A stretch of DNA of 64,000 nucleotides from Thermoleophilaceae bacterium (lineage in GTDB: Bacteria; Actinomycetota; Thermoleophilia; Solirubrobacterales; Thermoleophilaceae), in NCBI GenBank assembly GCA_040901445.1, contig JBBDYQ010000025.1, positions 61,915-125,914 of the forward strand, in the 5' to 3' direction. Positions 34,864 to 43,065 of the stretch are shown piece after piece; positions within the stretch are counted from its first letter, which is position 1; each line of letters starts with the position of its first letter. The notes below the pieces were generated by a model, which ran no database searches, was not told where the DNA came from, and saw only the letters and a program-made list of their open reading frames with translations. The translations under genes were made by a program, and so were the position numbers.

Positions 34864-35465
34864 TGCTCGTCGCCGCCGATGCTGGCGGCCGGCGGGCGTG
34901 ACTCCTCGGCCAGCGAGGTGAGCGACAGCAGGCCGCGCGAGGCCTCCTCGAGCACCTCGGTGGCCTCGTCGATCGAGCGTGCGTAGAGCTCCACGAGCAT
35001 GTGCACCACGATGTCGTCGGCCTCGTGCTTGTGGAAGCGCACGTGCGTGAAGAACTCACGCGTGCCGTGGTCGCCGAACGCGGCGTACGCCAGGGCCTCG
35101 GCGGCCTCGGGGCCGGAGCACGTCTCCACCTGGTCGCCGTCCACGCGCACCGTGCAGGAGGCCACCCACGGCGTTCCGGCCACCATCCGCTCCCAGCGGT
35201 CCTCCACGGCTTCGACCCGGCTGATCCGGCGCCCGTCCTCCTCGTACATGGCGAGGCTGAGGTGGGGCTGGTCATGCAGGCAGTCGAGGCACTGGATCAC
35301 GGCCTCCTGCACCTCCTCGACCGGCTCGACGGCCTCGGCCGTGTCGGGGTCGACCCTGAGGACGCCCTCGTAGTGCACCTGGACCTCGAGGCTCTGCGAC
35401 CAGCACCGGTAGCAGCGCAGCCAGCTCGAGGCGGTCCCGACCGAGTCCCGTGCGGATCCCTCCAT
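34860..35465 (-). CDS. Hypothetical protein with two CxxC pairs
   Basis: A 201-residue protein with CYRC (about residues 18-21) and CLDC (about 59-62), enough for one zinc site in the N-terminal half. The middle has alternating strands, and the C-terminal half is helical with HKHEADDIVVHMLVELYARS. It is convergent with the response regulator, sharing 4 bases. No family recognised. Confidence 0.55.
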   Translation of the reverse strand: MEGSARDSVGTASSWLRCYRCWSQSLEVQVHYEGVLRVDPDTAEAVEPVEEVQEAVIQCLDCLHDQPHLSLAMYEEDGRRISRVEAVEDRWERMVAGTPWVASCTVRVDGDQVETCSGPEAAEALAYAAFGDHGTREFFTHVRFHKHEADDIVVHMLVELYARSIDEATEVLEEASRGLLSLTSLAEESRPPAASIGGDEH

Positions 35466-35489
35466 GCGCTCATTATCCTCATCCGTCCC

Positions 35490-35912
35490 ATGCGAGCGCT
35501 CGCGGCCGGGGCCGCCACCGCCATTGTGCTCGCCCTCACCGCCTGCGGCGGTGACGACGAGCCCGACTCCCGGGTGACCCGGGACGCCACCCGCATCGGG
35601 GAGACGGTCGAGCAGCTCGAGCGGGCGCTGGCCGCCCGCGACTTCCGCCGGATCTGCCGGCGGCTGTTCACGGAGGCGCTGCGCGAACGGCTCGGCGGGG
35701 GCGAATGCCCGGGGAAGCTGCGGCGCTCCGTGCGCGACGTGCGCAGCCCCTCGATCACCGTGGAGGCGATCTCACTCCAGGGCAGCCGGCGCGCCCGCGC
35801 GCGGGTGGTCACGCGCGCCGAGCGCCAGGCGCCGGCACGCGACGTGATCGTCTTCGTGCGCGAGGGCGGCGGGTTCCGCGTGGACGGGCTGGGCGCTATG
35901 CCGGAGTCGTGA
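35490..35912 (+). CDS. Lipoprotein of unknown function
   Basis: A 140-residue lipoprotein from ATG 35490. The lipobox LTAC (Cys 19) follows a hydrophobic signal. Residues 30-65 form a helix with RRICRRLFTEALRERLG, and a strand region follows. A paired Cys (CRR and ECPG) may form a disulphide. Its 3' end overlaps the convergent LLM gene by 17 bases. Confidence 0.65.
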   Translation: MRALAAGAATAIVLALTACGGDDEPDSRVTRDATRIGETVEQLERALAARDFRRICRRLFTEALRERLGGGECPGKLRRSVRDVRSPSITVEAISLQGSRRARARVVTRAERQAPARDVIVFVREGGGFRVDGLGAMPES

Positions 35913-36837
35913 GGCGCGCGAGCGCCTCGAGCGTGGCGCCGAAGTCGGTCTTCGGGATGGCGCCCACGCAGGGCGAGGTGGCGCCCGCGTCGAGGTAGCG
36001 CTCCACGCCGGCCACCACCTCCTCGGCCGACCCGATCGCGGCCAGCGTCTGGATGAAACGATCCGATGCCTGCGCCGCCTCGACCTCGTCCTCGAAGCCC
36101 GAGCGCTCGATCATGGCCCGGTAGAAGGGGAGGTTGAAGTAGGGGATGAGGTCGCCGCGCAGCTTGTCGCGCGCCTCCTCCGGCTCGCCCGTGACGGCCG
36201 ACGGGACCGCGGCCACGATGTCGAAGCCCTCGAGCGGCTTGCCGGCGCGCTCGCGGCCCTTGGTGACCTCGGGGATCACGACGTCGGTGATGTAGGGCGG
36301 CGTGCAGAGCCAGAGGATCACGCCGTCGGCCACCTCGCCCGCCAGCCGCAGCATGGCGGGGGAGAGGCCGGCGATGTAGATCGGCAGGTCGGGCCGCGGC
36401 TCGTACCCCATGAAGCGGAAGCTGGTCGGGAAGCGCTCGCCGGCGGGCGGGTCCTCCCCGCGGAACATCGCACGCAGGGCGCCGGCGTACTCGCGCATCT
36501 CCCGCACCGGCGTGCCGATCTCCTGCCCGTACCAGTGCTCCACCGTGACGCGGTGCGAGACCCCGATGCCGAGCACCATCCGCCCGCCGCAGAACTCATC
36601 CACGGTGGCGGCCGTCTGCGCGGTGGCGGCGGGCGTCCGCGAGTAGATGGGCAGCACGCCCGTGCCCAGCCGGATGCGCTCGGTGCGGGCGGCGTAGGCC
36701 ATGAGCACCGCGAGCGAGTCGCGGGCCGCGATGTGGGTGACGAAGGCCGACTCGAAGCCCAGCCGCTCGGCATGCTCGACGCGCTGCACGGCGGTCTCGA
36801 GCGAGCGGCCGACGGAGATGAACGTGCCCAGCCCCAA
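35896..36837 (-). CDS. F420-type LLM-class oxidoreductase
   Basis: A 313-residue luciferase-like TIM barrel. Opening GLGTFISVGRSLETAVQRVE, then RTERIRLGTGVLPIYSRTPA, GGRMVLGIGVSHR and YIAGLSPAMLRLAGEVADGV are all typical of F420-dependent members. The start is set at TTG 36837, the first start codon giving the usual family N-terminus; the upstream open frame overlaps the divergent mobA gene and is implausible. Substrate unknown. Confidence 0.82.
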   Translation of the reverse strand: MGLGTFISVGRSLETAVQRVEHAERLGFESAFVTHIAARDSLAVLMAYAARTERIRLGTGVLPIYSRTPAATAQTAATVDEFCGGRMVLGIGVSHRVTVEHWYGQEIGTPVREMREYAGALRAMFRGEDPPAGERFPTSFRFMGYEPRPDLPIYIAGLSPAMLRLAGEVADGVILWLCTPPYITDVVIPEVTKGRERAGKPLEGFDIVAAVPSAVTGEPEEARDKLRGDLIPYFNLPFYRAMIERSGFEDEVEAAQASDRFIQTLAAIGSAEEVVAGVERYLDAGATSPCVGAIPKTDFGATLEALARLTTPA

Positions 36838-36861
36838 CGTGTGGGCAGCATACTTGTGGCC

Positions 36862-37425
36862 GTGATCGGGGTGATCCTCGCCGGGGGAGCCGGCCGCCGC
36901 CTCGGCGGGCGCCGCGGCAAGCCGGCCGCGGAGCTGGCCGGACGGCCGCTCGTCGCATGGCCGCTGGCGGTCGTGGCCGAGGTCTGTGACAGCGTGGCCG
37001 TCGTGTGCAAGGCGGGCTCGAAGCTGCCCGAGCTCGACGGTGTCGAGCGCTGGCACGAGCCCGACGAGCCCCGGCATCCCCGGACCGGGATCGTCCACGC
37101 GCTGGAGCGGGCGGGTGGGCCGGTGCTCGTCTGCGCGGCAGACATGCCCTTCGTGACCGCGGACGCCTGCCGCTCGCTCCTCACCGCCGCGGGCTCGGGT
37201 GGCTCCTTTGCCGCCGTGGCCGTGGCCGGCGGGGTGCTGCAGCCCGTCCTGGGGGTCTACGCGCCCGCCGCGCTGGACGTGCTGAAGGAGGCGGACGAGG
37301 ATGCGCCGCTCACCGCCACGGTGGAGGCGCTGGACCCGGCGCGGGTGGCGCTGCCGCCGGCGATCGTGCGCAGCGTGAACACGCCCGAGGAACTGGCGGA
37401 GGCCGAGGCCGAGCTGGGCGGCTGA
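36862..37425 (+). CDS. mobA: Molybdenum cofactor guanylyltransferase-like protein
   Basis: A 187-residue nucleotidyltransferase. The N-terminal signature VILAGGAGRRLGGRRGKPAA (about 4-23) with its conserved Lys is clear. The acidic metal motif CAADMPFVTAD is near residue 94 and a late NTPEEL near 177. It would link GMP to molybdopterin. The start was taken as GTG 36862 because the family motif follows directly; GTG 36856 is also possible. It is divergent from the LLM gene, with only about 24 bases between starts. Confidence 0.85.
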   Translation: MIGVILAGGAGRRLGGRRGKPAAELAGRPLVAWPLAVVAEVCDSVAVVCKAGSKLPELDGVERWHEPDEPRHPRTGIVHALERAGGPVLVCAADMPFVTADACRSLLTAAGSGGSFAAVAVAGGVLQPVLGVYAPAALDVLKEADEDAPLTATVEALDPARVALPPAIVRSVNTPEELAEAEAELGG

Positions 37426-37590
37426 TCAGCCGCGCAGCAGCACGTAGGTGAGCGCGACGGCGAAGGCGACCTGCCCGATGCCCAGCGCGGTGCCGAAGTT
37501 GGCGGCCCCCGCGAGCTCGGCGACGGCCGTGATCGCCGCGAAGGCGGCGAGTGGGACGGCGAAGGCGACGGGTGTGGTCACGACCGACAC
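37426..37590 (-). CDS. Small hydrophobic membrane protein (54 residues)
   Basis: A short gene from GTG 37590 (MSVVTTPVAFAVPLAAFAAI onward) ending just beyond the convergent mobA stop. The 54 residues are almost wholly hydrophobic, with two likely membrane spans (about 6-27 and 34-52) joined by a short loop (ELAGAANFG). Codon use (G/C at nearly every third base) supports a real gene. No family recognised. Confidence 0.45.
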   Translation of the reverse strand: MSVVTTPVAFAVPLAAFAAITAVAELAGAANFGTALGIGQVAFAVALTYVLLRG

Positions 37591-37670
37591 CCTACCCCCG
37601 GCAACATGAACGTCGCGGAAGGCCCCCTATAGCGGCCAGCGGGCGACGTTCATCGCGGTGCGGGCGGGGT

Positions 37671-38429
37671 TCATCGCGGTGGGGGCGGAGCGAAGCGGGC
37701 CACGCCGCGGGCCAGCGCGCGCGCCGCGCGGCGCTGGTAGCGCCGGCTGGTGAGCAGGCGATCCTCGCGGGGGTTCGTGAGGTAGCCCAGCTCGACGAGG
37801 ACGACGGGCACGTCCGACCAGTTGAAGCCCGTGATGTCCGAGCGCCGGACGATGCCGAGGGCGCGGCTGCGCAGGCCCCGCACGAGCTCGCGCTGCAGGG
37901 CGCGGGCCGCGCTCTTGGACTCGGGCAGGATGTCGGACGTCCAGCCGCGGCGCAACGCGGGGTAGAGCGTGAAGGAGCCGTGCCGGGAGCGGTCGGTGGA
38001 GCCGTCGGCGTGCACGCGCACCACCAGTGCCGCGCGGGCCCGGTTGCCGATCCGCGCGCGTTGGACGTTGCCGCGGCTGCGGCCGCTCGAGCGCGTGCGC
38101 GTCATGGTCACGCAGTAGCCGCGCCGGCGCAGCTCGCGGCGCAGGTCGAGCGAGACGCGCAGCGCCACCACGTGCTCCGGCACGCGGCTGACGACGCCGC
38201 GGGTGCCGCCGCCGTCCTTGATCTTGCGGCGGCGCGAGCCCGGGCCGATCGGCTCGGTGGCGAGGTTGGCGCGGGCGTCGTGGCCGGGGTCGATCGCGAT
38301 GCGGGTGCAGCGATCTGCGGCCGCGGGCGAGGCGGCGGGCGCGGCGGTGAGCAGCGCGAACACGGCGGCCGCGATCAGGACAGGAACGCGATCACCTCCT
38401 CGGACGTGCGCTCGGGCGCGTCCTCCCAC
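37671..38429 (-). CDS. Secreted N-acetylmuramoyl-L-alanine amidase
   Basis: A protein of about 252 residues from GTG 38429; the exact start is unsure because it overlaps the upstream hydrolase gene by 55 bases. A signal peptide (VPVLIAAAVFALLTAAPAA) leads to an Amidase_3 fold with the zinc-site start RIAIDPGHDA near residue 45, a Glu-containing loop, a central strand HADGSTDRS, and VVLVELGYLTNPREDRLL near 220. It would cleave the amide bond between sugar and peptide in peptidoglycan. Arg-rich surface segments suggest wall binding. Confidence 0.82.
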   Translation of the reverse strand: MGGRARAHVRGGDRVPVLIAAAVFALLTAAPAASPAAADRCTRIAIDPGHDARANLATEPIGPGSRRRKIKDGGGTRGVVSRVPEHVVALRVSLDLRRELRRRGYCVTMTRTRSSGRSRGNVQRARIGNRARAALVVRVHADGSTDRSRHGSFTLYPALRRGWTSDILPESKSAARALQRELVRGLRSRALGIVRRSDITGFNWSDVPVVLVELGYLTNPREDRLLTSRRYQRRAARALARGVARFAPPPPR

Positions 38430-39175
38430 ACGAAGTGCCCCGCGCCCCCCAGGACCACCAGGCGGGAGTCCGGCAGCCCGCCCTCGAAGCGATGGCCGGC
38501 GGCGACAGGCGCGAAGCCGTCGTTCTCGCCCCAGACGAGCAGCGCGGGCACGCCCAGCGTGGCGAGCCGGCCGTCGTAGGGCGCCAGCTTGGAGAAGTCG
38601 CCCGAGCGGTAGAGCTCGAGCTGGCCGCGCCTCCGCTCCGCGTCGCCGAAGGCCTTCCAGTACTCGTCCAGGGCAACCTCGTCGAAGGACGGGCTCGTGG
38701 CCTGCATCAGCTCGCCGAAGGCGCTGCGGGTCATGCCCTCGATCATCCGCTCGCCGTCGACCTCGCGTCGCAGCGCCTCGGCCAGGCCGTGCCAGCGGCC
38801 GTCGGGGAAGAAGCCGGTGGAGCTGATCACGAGAGCGCTGACGGCGTCCGGGTGGTCGCAGGCCCAGCGCAGGCCGATGAGCCCGCCCCAGTCGTGCACC
38901 ACCAGCGCGACACGCTCGACGCCGAGGGCGCGGCGGAAGCGCTCCACGGACTCGACGTGGCGCTCCCAGGTGCCCGGAGGGTCGGCCGGGGAATCGCCGT
39001 AGCCGGCAAGGTCGGGGGCGATCGCTCGCCGGCCCGCGCCGGCGAGCGCGGGGATGAGGTGGCGCCACATGAAGGACGACTCCGGGTAGCCGTGCACGAG
39101 CAGCACCGGGTGCCCGTCGCCGGCCTCGCGGTAGGCGAGGCCGGTCTGCGGCTCGATGTTCGGCGCGAGATGCAC
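38375..39175 (-). CDS. Alpha/beta hydrolase, epoxide-hydrolase / haloalkane-dehalogenase-like
   Basis: A 266-residue protein from GTG 39175. A further-upstream ATG at 39208 would read through the hairpin at 39180-39206, so the shorter start is preferred. The oxyanion strand VLLVHGYPESSFMWR (about residue 24) and the nucleophile elbow VHDWGGLIG (about 92) give Asp as nucleophile, as in epoxide hydrolases and dehalogenases. The late acid and His are in GENDGFAP and GGAGHFVWED. The gene lies downstream of flagellin on the same strand, separated by a hairpin. Confidence 0.82.
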   Translation of the reverse strand: MHLAPNIEPQTGLAYREAGDGHPVLLVHGYPESSFMWRHLIPALAGAGRRAIAPDLAGYGDSPADPPGTWERHVESVERFRRALGVERVALVVHDWGGLIGLRWACDHPDAVSALVISSTGFFPDGRWHGLAEALRREVDGERMIEGMTRSAFGELMQATSPSFDEVALDEYWKAFGDAERRRGQLELYRSGDFSKLAPYDGRLATLGVPALLVWGENDGFAPVAAGHRFEGGLPDSRLVVLGGAGHFVWEDAPERTSEEVIAFLS

Positions 39176-39179
39176 AAGC

Positions 39180-39206
39180 GGCCGGCGCGAGGCTATCGCG
39201 CCGGCC
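39180..39206 (-). terminator. Hairpin after the flagellin gene
   Basis: 11-base arms GGCCGGCGCGA and TCGCGCCGGCC with a 5-base loop, 27 bases past the flagellin stop. There is no T-run, as is usual in very GC-rich genomes. It probably ends most flagellin transcripts before the hydrolase gene. Confidence 0.6.
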
Positions 39207-39232
39207 ACCCGGGTTCAGAGACCGGTGTGCGC

Positions 39233-40042
39233 CTAGGTCCGGAGCAGCGACAGCACCGACTGCGGCGACTGGTTGGCCTGGGCGAGCATCGCCGTGCCCG
39301 CCTGCTGCAGGATCTGCAGCTTGGTGAGCTCGACCATCTCCGCGGCCATGTCCACGTCGCGGATGCGGCTCTCGGACGCGATCAGGTTCTCCTGATACGT
39401 CGCCAGGTTGTTGAGCGCGTACTCGAGGCGGTTCTGCACCGCGCCGAACTGGGCCCGCTGGTTCGACACCGCGGCGATCGCGCTGTCGATCTCCTGCAGG
39501 TCGGTGCCGCCGGCGGCCGACAGCGAGAACGCCGCGGCCGGGACCGCCTGGCCGAGGCTCACCGTCGAGATCGTGATGATCTCGCCGTCGTTGGCGCCGA
39601 CCTGGAACGACACGGTGCCGACGGAGTTCAGGACGTTGATGCCGTTGAACTCGGCGGCTGTGCCGATGCGGTCGATCTCGCTGGCCAGCTGGTTGATCTC
39701 GGACTGGATGGCGAGCCTGTCGTCGCTGCCGAGCGAGCCGTTCTTGTACTGAACGGCCAGCTCGCGGACGCGCTGCAGCATGGCGTGGACCTCGGTCAGC
39801 GAGCCCTCGGCCGTCTGCACCAGCGAGACGGCATCCTGGGCGTTGCGCTGGGCCTGGCCCAGACCTTTGATCTGCGCCCGCAGCCGCTCGCTGATGGCGA
39901 GGCCTGCGGCGTCGTCGGCGGCGCGGTTGATCCGGTAGCCGGACGACAGCCGCTCCATGGCCTTCTGCAACTTGTTGCTCGTACCCACGAGCTGCCGGTG
40001 CGCGTTGAACGCCTCGACGTTGTTGTTGATCCTCAATGACAT
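39233..40042 (-). CDS. hag: Flagellin (short form)
   Basis: A 269-residue flagellin made only of the conserved D0/D1 helices. The N-terminus SLRINNNVEAFNAHRQLVGT and RLSSGYRINRAADDAAGLAI (about 32-51) and the C-terminus (NLIASESRIRDVDMAAEMVE, ending LSLLRT) are canonical. There is no large variable D2/D3 region, so the filament surface should be smooth, as with short flagellins of Gram-positive bacteria. The ribosome site lies in a hairpin loop, a likely CsrA target. csrA and fliW are just upstream in the same direction. Confidence 0.95.
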   Translation of the reverse strand: MSLRINNNVEAFNAHRQLVGTSNKLQKAMERLSSGYRINRAADDAAGLAISERLRAQIKGLGQAQRNAQDAVSLVQTAEGSLTEVHAMLQRVRELAVQYKNGSLGSDDRLAIQSEINQLASEIDRIGTAAEFNGINVLNSVGTVSFQVGANDGEIITISTVSLGQAVPAAAFSLSAAGGTDLQEIDSAIAAVSNQRAQFGAVQNRLEYALNNLATYQENLIASESRIRDVDMAAEMVELTKLQILQQAGTAMLAQANQSPQSVLSLLRT

Positions 40043-40049
40043 CGGGTCT

Positions 40050-40066
40050 GCACCTCTCCTTGGTAC
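40050..40066 (-). promoter_or_regulatory. CsrA-type hairpin masking the flagellin ribosome site
   Basis: On the minus strand, GUACC and GGUGC (5 pairs including one U-G) enclose loop AAGGAGA, which carries both the ribosome site and an ANGGA core. It sits 7 bases before the flagellin ATG. The layout matches the CsrA site on Bacillus hag. Confidence 0.65.
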
Positions 40067-40073
40067 TCGTCTA

Positions 40074-40298
40074 CTACACGGGTTCCGGCTTGGGCTTGGG
40101 CAGCTCGTCGGCGCTTGCGCCGGCGGCGGCCTCGTTCTCCTGCTTGACGGTGTTCCACAGCTCTTCGCGGTAGACCGGGACCGATCGCGGCGCGGCGATG
40201 CCGATGCGCACGCTGTTGCCTGTGATCTCCATCACCTCCACGGTGATGTCGGGCCCGAGCATGATCCGCTCACCGGGACGGCGGGTGACGATCAGCAT
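40074..40298 (-). CDS. csrA: CsrA, RNA-binding translational repressor
   Basis: A 74-residue CsrA. The first strand MLIVTRRPGERIMLG and the RNA-contact segment VRIGIAAPRSVPVYREEL (about 31-48) are conserved. A disordered Pro/Lys/Glu tail follows residue 58. It would bind GGA-loop hairpins on flagellar mRNAs and be held off by FliW. It sits between fliW and flagellin, in the order known from Bacillus. Confidence 0.95.
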   Translation of the reverse strand: MLIVTRRPGERIMLGPDITVEVMEITGNSVRIGIAAPRSVPVYREELWNTVKQENEAAAGASADELPKPKPEPV

Positions 40299-40337
40299 GT
40301 CGGTGGTTCCTCCTTGGATCCGGGACGGTTGCCGGGG

Positions 40338-40790
40338 CTACGCAGCCTCTACGGGCAGCTGCGTACTGACCCCCGCGAACAGCGGGGCGCGCACCGGCAT
40401 GCCGGGCGCCTCGTTGATGATCTGCCACCCGCGGCCGCGGGAGATGAGGATCGGCGCGAGCAGGTTCGCCGCGACGTCCTCGAGCTCCTCGCTTGCGCGG
40501 ACGGTGACGTAGACGTCGGCTTCGGCCGCGTCGTGGATCTCGATCCGGTCCGCCTCGCCGTCCGACAGCTCCACCGCGAAGTCGGCGAAGAACTGGAACG
40601 GGTTGGTGACCGGGATCGCCAGGGCCGGATCGTCGAGGGAGTGCAGCCAGTAGAACGCGTCACCCTCCTCGCGGGCGACCAGCGTAAAACGCGTGCCGCC
40701 CATTCCGATCAGCCCGTCCGGGAACTCGATGACCGCCTCGCCGGCGATCTCGAGCTTCCCGAAGCGGGTGCTCTCGATGGTGTGGTTCAT
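40338..40790 (-). CDS. fliW: FliW, flagellar assembly factor and CsrA antagonist
   Basis: A 150-residue FliW. The opening ESTRFGKLEIAGEAVIEFPD and GLIGMGGTRFTLVAREEG are typical, as is FYWLHSLDDPALAIPVTNPF (about 46-65). In the partner-switch model it binds CsrA and is displaced by flagellin. It lies between flgL and csrA, and its ribosome site (AAAGGAGGG) can fold into a weak hairpin loop. Confidence 0.92.
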   Translation of the reverse strand: MNHTIESTRFGKLEIAGEAVIEFPDGLIGMGGTRFTLVAREEGDAFYWLHSLDDPALAIPVTNPFQFFADFAVELSDGEADRIEIHDAAEADVYVTVRASEELEDVAANLLAPILISRGRGWQIINEAPGMPVRAPLFAGVSTQLPVEAA

Positions 40791-40819
40791 CTGTGTGGAC
40801 CCTCCTTTCGGGTGCCGCG

Positions 40820-41734
40820 CTAGCGCAGGAAGTCGAGCAGCGAGGCTTGGACGATGTTCGCTCCGGCGCGGAGCGCCGACTGGTAGACGGCCTGCTGTGT
40901 TGAGAAGTCGATGAGAGTCTTCGCCATGTCGGCGTCCTCGGTCTGCGACAGCAGCGTGCGGCTCGCCTCCTCCAGCTCGAGCAGCCGGGACTCGGCCGTC
41001 TCGAGGCGGTTGGTGGTGCTGCCCACGACGGCGCGCACCCGGGTGAGCTCGTCGAGGTTGTCGTCGAGCCGCGCGAGGTCGGTCGTGCGCAGCGCATTGG
41101 CGTCGGCGGGCGTGCCTCCCCGCAGGTGGTCGACCATGTCGCGCAGCACGTGGAGCAGCTTGTCGTCGGCCGCGCCCTGGCCCTGGCCGAGCACGTCCGA
41201 GCCCATCACGTTCACGTTCAGTGAAACGCCCGGGCCGATCTCGCGCGCCACCGCGGCGGCGTTGCCCGCATAGGCGTCGCTCGCGCCCGTCGCGTAGGGC
41301 CGCGTGTCGGTGTCGGTGCCCGCGAAGACGTAGCGCCCGGCGTAGGCCGTGTTGGCCTCCTGCTTCGCCGCGTCGATGAGCCCCTCGACCTCGGCCGCGA
41401 TCGCCTCGCGGGCCGCCGGGCCGTTCGCGTCGTTGCCGCCCTGCACGAGCAGCTCGCGGGCACGCTGGATCGTGTCGGTGATGCGGGCGAGCGCGACTTC
41501 GGTGGTGTCGCTCCAGGCCCTGGCCTCGATCGTGTTGCGCTGGTACTGGCGCGTGGCCTCCAGCGAGCCGCGCAGCGCGATCGCGCGGCTCACGGCGAAG
41601 GGGTTGTCCGAAGGCCGCGTCAGCTCCTTGCCCGACGACAGCTTCTGCTGCGTCTCCACGAGGCGCGCGGTCACGTCGTTGAGGTCGCTCAGCAGCGACC
41701 GCGTGATCATCGAGTTGGTCACGCGGGTGCTCAT
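40820..41734 (-). CDS. flgL: Flagellar hook-filament junction protein FlgL
   Basis: A 304-residue junction protein with flagellin-like ends. The N-terminus RVTNSMITRSLLSDLNDVTA and RLVETQQKLSSGKELTRPSD match family starts; the C-terminal helix has DMAKTLIDFSTQQAVYQSAL. It joins hook to filament with FlgK. Its first codon overlaps the FlgK stop by one base. It is part of the flgG-to-flagellin run on the minus strand. Confidence 0.93.
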   Translation of the reverse strand: MSTRVTNSMITRSLLSDLNDVTARLVETQQKLSSGKELTRPSDNPFAVSRAIALRGSLEATRQYQRNTIEARAWSDTTEVALARITDTIQRARELLVQGGNDANGPAAREAIAAEVEGLIDAAKQEANTAYAGRYVFAGTDTDTRPYATGASDAYAGNAAAVAREIGPGVSLNVNVMGSDVLGQGQGAADDKLLHVLRDMVDHLRGGTPADANALRTTDLARLDDNLDELTRVRAVVGSTTNRLETAESRLLELEEASRTLLSQTEDADMAKTLIDFSTQQAVYQSALRAGANIVQASLLDFLR

Positions 41735-43065
41735 CAGAGGCCCACCCGGCCGGTCCGGTTGATCAGCACGTCGAGCATCTCGTCGAGCGTGGACATCGCG
41801 CGCGCGGAGGCCTGGTAGCCGCGCTGGAAGCGGATGAGGTTCGTCATCTCCTCGTCGAGCGAGACGCCGGCGGTGCTGTCTCGGCGGTCGGCCACCGCGT
41901 CGAGCAGGCGCTGGGCGTTGTCCTCCTGGCGCAGCGCCTCGCGCACGTCGTTGCCGATGCGGCTCACGAGGCTGGCGTAGGACTGGTCCGGCGCGCCGCC
42001 GCGCAGGCCGGCGATGGCCAGCGCGATGTCGTTGGCGCCGGGAGACGCCGTGGCGGACGTGCGCACGTTGGCGGGCGTGACGTTCACCGCGAGCGTGGAA
42101 GCCTCGGAAGCGGCTGTGTAGGTGAAGAAGTCGGTACCGGTCCCGCCCGGGTTGTGGATCGCGTTGACGGCGTCGGCGAGCGACTTGACGGCCGCGTTCA
42201 GGTCGGTGCGGTAGGCCGTGACCGTGCCGCCGGGCGCCGAGAGGGCGGACAGCGCGCCGAGCTTGCCGCCGGGCGCGGTCAGCGTCTGGGGCCAGTCGAC
42301 CGCCGCGGCGGTGACGAGCGGGTTAGCGGCGTCTCCGAAGCTCACGGTGAGCGTGCCGTCGCCGGGGTCGGCGGTGGACACCTGGCCGAGCTCCGAGAGC
42401 CTGTCGAGCAGGAGGTCGCGGCGATCGAGCAGGTCGTTGGGCTGCGAGCCGGAGGTGATCTCCGCGCGGATCGCGGCGTTGAGCTGCCCGAGCTCGTTCG
42501 CGATCATCTCCACCTCGCCGCCGGCGCCGACGATCGCGGCGTACTCGTCGGCTGCCTGCTGCGACACGGTGGCAAGCTGGCCGTCGAGGCCGGCGAAGCT
42601 CTGCGCGAGCGACCGCGAGTGCTCCACGAGCGCTTGGCGCGTGGCGGCGCTCTCGGGCGCGTTGGCCAGATCGGCCCAGCCGCTCCAGAAGCGCTGGAGC
42701 TGTGCGGCGATGCCGTTCTCGCCCGGCTCGGCCAGCGCCAGCTCCACCTGGTCGAGCGAGCGCGACTGAGCCGCGTAGCCGCCCAGGCGCATGGCCTGAG
42801 CGCGGTACTGGAGGTCGAGGAAGTTGTCGCGGATGCGGCGGTAGGCGGTGACCTCCACGCCGGTGCCCAGCTGCGCGCCCGCCCCGCCCGCGACCGCCCC
42901 GCCCGCGATCTCGAACGCGTCGGCGGCGCCCATCAGCGCCTCCTGGCGGGAGTAGCCGACGGTGTTGGCGTTGGCGATGTTGTGCGACGTCACGTCCAGC
43001 GCACGCTGCTGCGCGAGCAGGCCCCGCAGCGCGGTCTGAAGCCCCATGAAGCTCGTGACGGTCAC
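41734..43065 (-). CDS. flgK: Flagellar hook-associated protein FlgK
   Basis: A 443-residue protein. The N-terminus has the rod/hook family motif (LRGLLAQQRALDVTSHNIAN, then ANTVGYSRQEALM), and the C-terminus ends in LDEEMTNLIRFQRGYQASAR as in FlgK. It is the first junction protein laid on the hook. Its start is adjacent to the FlgN-like gene stop, which suits its chaperone partner. Confidence 0.93.
   Translation of the reverse strand: MTVTSFMGLQTALRGLLAQQRALDVTSHNIANANTVGYSRQEALMGAADAFEIAGGAVAGGAGAQLGTGVEVTAYRRIRDNFLDLQYRAQAMRLGGYAAQSRSLDQVELALAEPGENGIAAQLQRFWSGWADLANAPESAATRQALVEHSRSLAQSFAGLDGQLATVSQQAADEYAAIVGAGGEVEMIANELGQLNAAIRAEITSGSQPNDLLDRRDLLLDRLSELGQVSTADPGDGTLTVSFGDAANPLVTAAAVDWPQTLTAPGGKLGALSALSAPGGTVTAYRTDLNAAVKSLADAVNAIHNPGGTGTDFFTYTAASEASTLAVNVTPANVRTSATASPGANDIALAIAGLRGGAPDQSYASLVSRIGNDVREALRQEDNAQRLLDAVADRRDSTAGVSLDEEMTNLIRFQRGYQASARAMSTLDEMLDVLINRTGRVGL

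Noticed and set aside
39176..39208. ATG at 39208 as start of the epoxide-hydrolase-like gene
   Set aside because: Its first codons would lie in the flagellin terminator hairpin; GTG 39175 is more natural.
40299..40337. GGA motif in a 3-pair stem in the csrA leader, possible autoregulation
   Set aside because: Stem too short and ribosome sites contain GGA by nature; kept out of the site list.
40791..40819. GGA in a loop closed by ACCC/GGGU in the fliW leader
   Set aside because: Only four pairs and no second site; could easily be chance.
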